From the NCBI GenBank assembly GCA_903923905.1, contig CAIXZH010000117.1, positions 1 through 47,291 of the forward strand: a stretch of 47,291 nt of DNA, written 5' to 3'. The notes beneath the pieces are model-generated. The model searched no databases. It was not told the DNA's origin and worked only from the letters and a program-made list of their open reading frames with translations. Positions within the stretch are counted from its first letter, which is position 1, and each line of letters opens with the position of its first letter. The position numbers and the translations under genes were made by a program. The stretch is from an uncultured Bacteroidia bacterium (GTDB lineage: Bacteria > Bacteroidota > Bacteroidia > Bacteroidales > Prolixibacteraceae). This document shows, one piece after another, positions 43,538 to 47,291 of the stretch.

Positions 43538-46417
43538 ATGAAGCGGTTTCTTTCCCTGTTTTTCTTTTTGATTCTGAATTATCTTGCTGCAGCTCAATAT
43601 TATGTATTGGGGGATGATCCGGGAGGTATTCATTGGAAGCAGATAAATACACCCTATTTTCAGATCATTTACCCTACTGAATTTGAGATTAAAGCTCAGC
43701 GAATGGCTTTTGTTTTAGAAAAAACATATCTATTCGCAGGAAATACACTACAACATCAGCCTGCTAAAATCTCAGTTATTCTCCATACAAGCACTGTACG
43801 CTCCAATGGATTTGTTGCATGGGCACCTGCAAGGGTAGAACTTTTTACAACCCCGTTCCAGGATATTTATGCCCAGGATTGGTTGGAGCAGCTGGCGATT
43901 CATGAATTCAGGCATGTTGTTCAGATCGATAAGATTGATAAGGAATTACCTGCAATTCTGAGGAATATTTTAGGAGAACAGGCTGCAGCATTGGCAATCG
44001 GATTTTATTTGCCATTTTGGTTCCTGGAGGGAGATGCTGTAGTGACAGAAACAGCCCTTAGCCATTCAGGTAGGGGAAGAGTTCCATCTTTCGAAATGGA
44101 ACTGAAAGCTCAAAGTATTGAAAAAGGTATATATAGCTACGACAAAGCTTACTTGGGATCGTATCGGGATTATGTTCCCGATTATTATCAGTTAGGTTAC
44201 CAGATGGTTGCAGGCGTTAGAAGTAAATACGGTTCGGAAAGCTGGTCTAAAGTATTGACTCAGGTCGCGCATAAACCATTATCACTCAATCCCTTCTCGG
44301 CCGGAATAAAGCGGGTTACAGGGATGAGCCTCACAGCAATGTATGATACAATATTCAAATCATTAAAAAAAAACTGGGCAGCAGAGGACAAGGCATCAGG
44401 TAAAACTGAATTTGAAATGATTACCAAACCTGAACAGGGCTATGTCAGTTACCAATATCCATATCCTCTTAGCGACTCTACCTGTTTTTCCGTAAAATAT
44501 TCAATGGATAATCTGACCAGATTTGTTATAATCGGCTCAAACGGCCGTGAAAAGACCATTTTTACACCCGGCAGTTTATTTGAGGAATCAATAACCTGTA
44601 GTAACAGTAAAGTACTCTGGATTGAATCGAAACCGGATATCCGCTGGGCCCACCGCGAATTTTCGTTGCTCAGAATTCTTAATTTGAACATTGGGGCTAT
44701 TCACGAACATAAATACTCGGAAAAAATATATGCACCTTGTTTATCGGTTGATGGAAAACATCTTGCAGCAGTAAAAGTTGATCAAAATAATAGGTGCTCC
44801 ATCGTTTTATTGTCACCGGGATCAGGAAAAATTGAAAAAGAGACCTCCCTTGCGAAGGATCTTTTTATCCTCACACCATCGTGGTCAGATGATAACACTG
44901 TATTAATTGCCGTCGTACTTGGCAACGAAGGTAAATCGCTGGCCAAAATAGATCCGTTTACAGGGGCTGTTGACATTTTGATGCCATATACGTATAATGA
45001 ACTTAAAAGACCTGTGATGCGCGGAAATTGGGTCTATTTCACAGGTTCAATCGAAGGCGTCGATGATGTTTATACTTTAAATCTAAAATCAGGGGAAACC
45101 TGCCGAATCACAAAATCCAGATTTGGAGTTAGGGATGTTCAACCAACCCTCGATGGCAGGAATTTGATTTATTGTAATTATACTTCTGATGGGTTTAAAG
45201 TGGTTAAAGCTCATTTACAACCCTTTAACTTCACTGTACTGGATTCAGTGAAGTCATTCCATTACAAATTGGCTGATAGACTATTGTCCCAGGAAAAAGG
45301 GGTTGCCGAGTTTTCGGTTAAAGATACAGTATCCTATAAATCAATGAGATATTCTAAATTTAACCATCTTTTTAACTTTCATAGCTGGGCACCTGTCCAT
45401 ATTGATCTGGCCAACGATCAGATTACACCCGGATTATCCCTCATGTCTCAGAATAAATTAAGTACTGCAATTACACAATTGGGATATGATTATTCTGCCA
45501 TCAGTAAAACCGGTAAATGGTTGGCAGAATTCGATTATACCGGTTTCTTTCCTGTATTTAAATTAAAGGGTGATTTTGGTCGTGAAAAATCGCAATATCT
45601 CGAAATTAATGCCACAAGAAATCCTGTTTCACATATGGTCAGTAAAGATACCCAGATGGTTAGCTTTTCCTATAAAATATTAAATATCAATGGAATAGTT
45701 AATATCCCTCTTAACTTATCCCGTGGAACCTGGAATCGGCTGGTTCAACCGGAATTTCAGATCGGATATACCCAGGTATGGCAGGACCGATTAACTCCTT
45801 TCAGTAATAGCAACTATCTTTTGCTGACATCCCGATTGTATGCTTACAATACAAAACAGCTAAGCCTTAGGGACCTTCAACCAGCGATTGGCCAGATAAT
45901 TGATCTAAATTATCATTCTTCGCCAAAAGAAAAAGGAGATTCATACCCTGTCTGGACTGCCGAAGGAACTCTGTATTTCCCTGGTTTAATGCGACATCAT
46001 GGTTTACGAATATATAGTGGTTATCAACATAAACAATCCTCCGGCAATTCTTCTACTGATTATATTTTCTATCCACGAGGATATCTGAATCTGCAAAACA
46101 GTCAGTTATTTTGTTTAAAGTCAGATTATATTTTGCCGGTTTTTTATCCGGATTGGAGTCTGGGCAAGCTAACCTATTTTAAAAGAATCGCTTTGAAGAT
46201 ATTTTATGATCAGGCTTGGGCAACGGTTCCGGTAATCAATCATATCAACAACACCTACCGCTTTGCCTTTGGATCGGCAGGTGCCGAATGGACCGCCGAT
46301 TGCCATTTTCTCAGATTGTATGTCCCGGTTAAAATAGGAGTCCGAACTTCATATTTGATCTCTCAACGGGAAATAAATTCGGAACTTTTGCTGTCAGTCA
46401 ATTTTGGGGCTCTTTAG
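43538..46417 (+). CDS. Exported HExxH metallopeptidase-like/propeller/barrel protein (959 aa)
   Basis: ATG 43538 begins a standard Sec signal (MKRFLSLFFFLILNYLAAAQ); an ATG at 43517 adds seven residues and is possible. Residues 20-240 carry a gluzincin-like site: H122-E-F-R-H126, with E164 in FWFLEGDAVVTE as a plausible third zinc ligand. Residues 270-600 look like TolB-type WD propeller repeats (LSVDGKHLAAVKV, QPTLDGRNLIYC). The last 330 residues are strand-rich with aromatic girdle-like spacing and end LLLSVNFGAL, suggesting an outer-membrane beta-barrel. The predicted role is a surface-anchored or periplasmic protease; the family is uncharacterised. Confidence 0.8.
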   Translation: MKRFLSLFFFLILNYLAAAQYYVLGDDPGGIHWKQINTPYFQIIYPTEFEIKAQRMAFVLEKTYLFAGNTLQHQPAKISVILHTSTVRSNGFVAWAPARVELFTTPFQDIYAQDWLEQLAIHEFRHVVQIDKIDKELPAILRNILGEQAAALAIGFYLPFWFLEGDAVVTETALSHSGRGRVPSFEMELKAQSIEKGIYSYDKAYLGSYRDYVPDYYQLGYQMVAGVRSKYGSESWSKVLTQVAHKPLSLNPFSAGIKRVTGMSLTAMYDTIFKSLKKNWAAEDKASGKTEFEMITKPEQGYVSYQYPYPLSDSTCFSVKYSMDNLTRFVIIGSNGREKTIFTPGSLFEESITCSNSKVLWIESKPDIRWAHREFSLLRILNLNIGAIHEHKYSEKIYAPCLSVDGKHLAAVKVDQNNRCSIVLLSPGSGKIEKETSLAKDLFILTPSWSDDNTVLIAVVLGNEGKSLAKIDPFTGAVDILMPYTYNELKRPVMRGNWVYFTGSIEGVDDVYTLNLKSGETCRITKSRFGVRDVQPTLDGRNLIYCNYTSDGFKVVKAHLQPFNFTVLDSVKSFHYKLADRLLSQEKGVAEFSVKDTVSYKSMRYSKFNHLFNFHSWAPVHIDLANDQITPGLSLMSQNKLSTAITQLGYDYSAISKTGKWLAEFDYTGFFPVFKLKGDFGREKSQYLEINATRNPVSHMVSKDTQMVSFSYKILNINGIVNIPLNLSRGTWNRLVQPEFQIGYTQVWQDRLTPFSNSNYLLLTSRLYAYNTKQLSLRDLQPAIGQIIDLNYHSSPKEKGDSYPVWTAEGTLYFPGLMRHHGLRIYSGYQHKQSSGNSSTDYIFYPRGYLNLQNSQLFCLKSDYILPVFYPDWSLGKLTYFKRIALKIFYDQAWATVPVINHINNTYRFAFGSAGAEWTADCHFLRLYVPVKIGVRTSYLISQREINSELLLSVNFGAL

Positions 46418-47291
46418 TGCGTCCTTTCAAATACCACAACTATTTTCCAATTTCTGGATGAAAAATACTCTGATCCAAGTTGAGTATTTCTTATATATGC
46501 AATTCTCACAGGGTTAAAAGAGGGTAATAAAACCTGTATATCTCTCATTAATAAATAGTTTACATCATTCAGTGTGAAATTATTTATTCGCCCAATAAAT
46601 TTCAATTAGTATTTCTTCGCAATTTCACGCTCACATTGATGTAATGTGCCTCCATTAAAGGTTTTTATTATGCAATTCGCTTTAAATGGCCAGATACAAC
46701 GGTATTCTCCGTAAAATATATCCTATTGTATACAAATCAAATCAAAAATACATATGTAAACATTTAAAATATATACACATATGTAATCAAACAGTTGACT
46801 AATTACATTTGTTTAGCTATAGAAAACAATCAGACTCTCATATTTTAACTGGACAGTTGACCTGGTCAAACTCCTAATATAAACTCAAATTATAAGCATT
46901 TAATGTAGACATAATCAGGTATATACAATGTAATATTAAAGTAATAATTAAAAATATGTGATTACTTTTGTCAATCTTGGCTGAAAAAGAATATAAAATG
47001 AGCCTAATTATATAGGATATGCCTATAAACCAGTGTATTAAATGATTTTTCTAAATAATTACTTGATATCAGCAGGATACTTTAGGCTGATAGGAGTAAA
47101 CCCTTATAATACTTGATAAAATCTTAATATTTTCATCAGGTTTTTGTACTTAAACTAATTTAATTTGAAGTTTACATAAATCATACATAAGGTTCAAATA
47201 ATTACTAATGTATATTGTTGTTTATCGATTCATTAATGTAATTCTATAATAATTTAATAAATATTTACATATATCAATTTTATATTTTATA
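46418..47291. repeat. Gene-free AT-rich region with ATATGTAA motifs
   Basis: No convincing gene is present in these 874 bases. The ATATGTAA core seen at the left end recurs: catatgtaaa at 46751-46760, acatatgtaat at 46777-46787, and the inverted tttacatatatcaat near 47264-47278. No terminator, tRNA or integrase was recognised. A short minus-strand frame at 46414-46605 is not supported by composition or family resemblance. Confidence 0.45.

Noticed and set aside
46414-46605. 63-aa minus-strand open frame overlapping the end of the protease-like gene
   Set aside because: No family resemblance or start signal, and it lies in low-complexity AT-rich DNA; probably chance.

Overview
The window looks like chromosome from a member of the Bacteroidota, probably an anaerobic or facultative Bacteroidales/Marinilabiliales-type lineage. 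The grounds are moderate-to-low G+C, weak or absent Shine-Dalgarno sites, several TAnnTTTG (-7) promoter-like elements, many Sec and Tat export signals, and protein families typical of that phylum (NuoEF-type diaphorase fusion, PQQ-like propellers beginning WRGPxxDG, M24 peptidase, large FtsX permease). This is inferred from protein character; no rRNA or other marker gene is present.

Layout. (1) 1-974 is AT-rich, with a decayed tyrosine-recombinase fragment (minus strand), copies of a TTTCTATATGTAAA motif and an orphan hairpin. (2) 975-10252 is a tight operon of four very large, unrecognised genes. The first has a Tat-like signal. The last, about 1216 aa, is broken by an in-frame TAG and a frameshift. 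(3) 10264-10379 is a REP-like palindromic repeat, followed by a good Bacteroidota-type promoter. (4) 10552-16851 is an isoprenoid module: a ferredoxin-type protein, a radical SAM/SPASM enzyme, a DUF116-polyprenyl diphosphate synthase fusion, a prenyltransferase-repeat protein and a squalene-hopene-cyclase-like class II cyclase with an intact DVDD acid motif. (5) 16967-17980 is a PF03773-type permease. (6) 18079-33596 is a long co-oriented array of six PQQ-like beta-propeller proteins (three are tandem paralogues), an NHL-type propeller, a tiny RR/Cys4 protein, a Tat-type multi-[4Fe-4S] protein, a NapH-like membrane Fe-S protein, a four-part NuoE/NuoF diaphorase fusion and a 2Fe-2S/GltD-like flavoprotein that lacks its NAD(P)H-binding insert. 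A truncated REP-associated (RAYT) transposase sits between the last two. (7) 33678-38922 holds a GT4 glycosyltransferase and a two-gene ABC exporter. (8) 39036-46417 is mostly housekeeping: thioesterase, LysE exporter (minus strand), esterase, NUDIX hydrolase, Xaa-Pro aminopeptidase, and a large metalloprotease-like/propeller/probable barrel protein. (9) 46418-47291 is gene-free and carries the ATATGTAA motif again.

Working model (inference). Regions 4 and 6 may form one redox/lipid system. A soluble NADH-oxidising NuoEF-like plus GltD-like flavo-Fe-S pair would exchange electrons with the NapH-like membrane protein and the exported ferredoxin. The exported or membrane-tethered propellers would provide a periplasmic scaffold or substrate-facing surface. 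The isoprenoid module would make a cyclised polyprenoid, either a membrane lipid or a modified lipid carrier. No squalene synthase (HpnCDE or SQS) is in the window, so the cyclase substrate is unclear. I know of no described pathway combining these parts, and the link between the two regions rests only on proximity and orientation.
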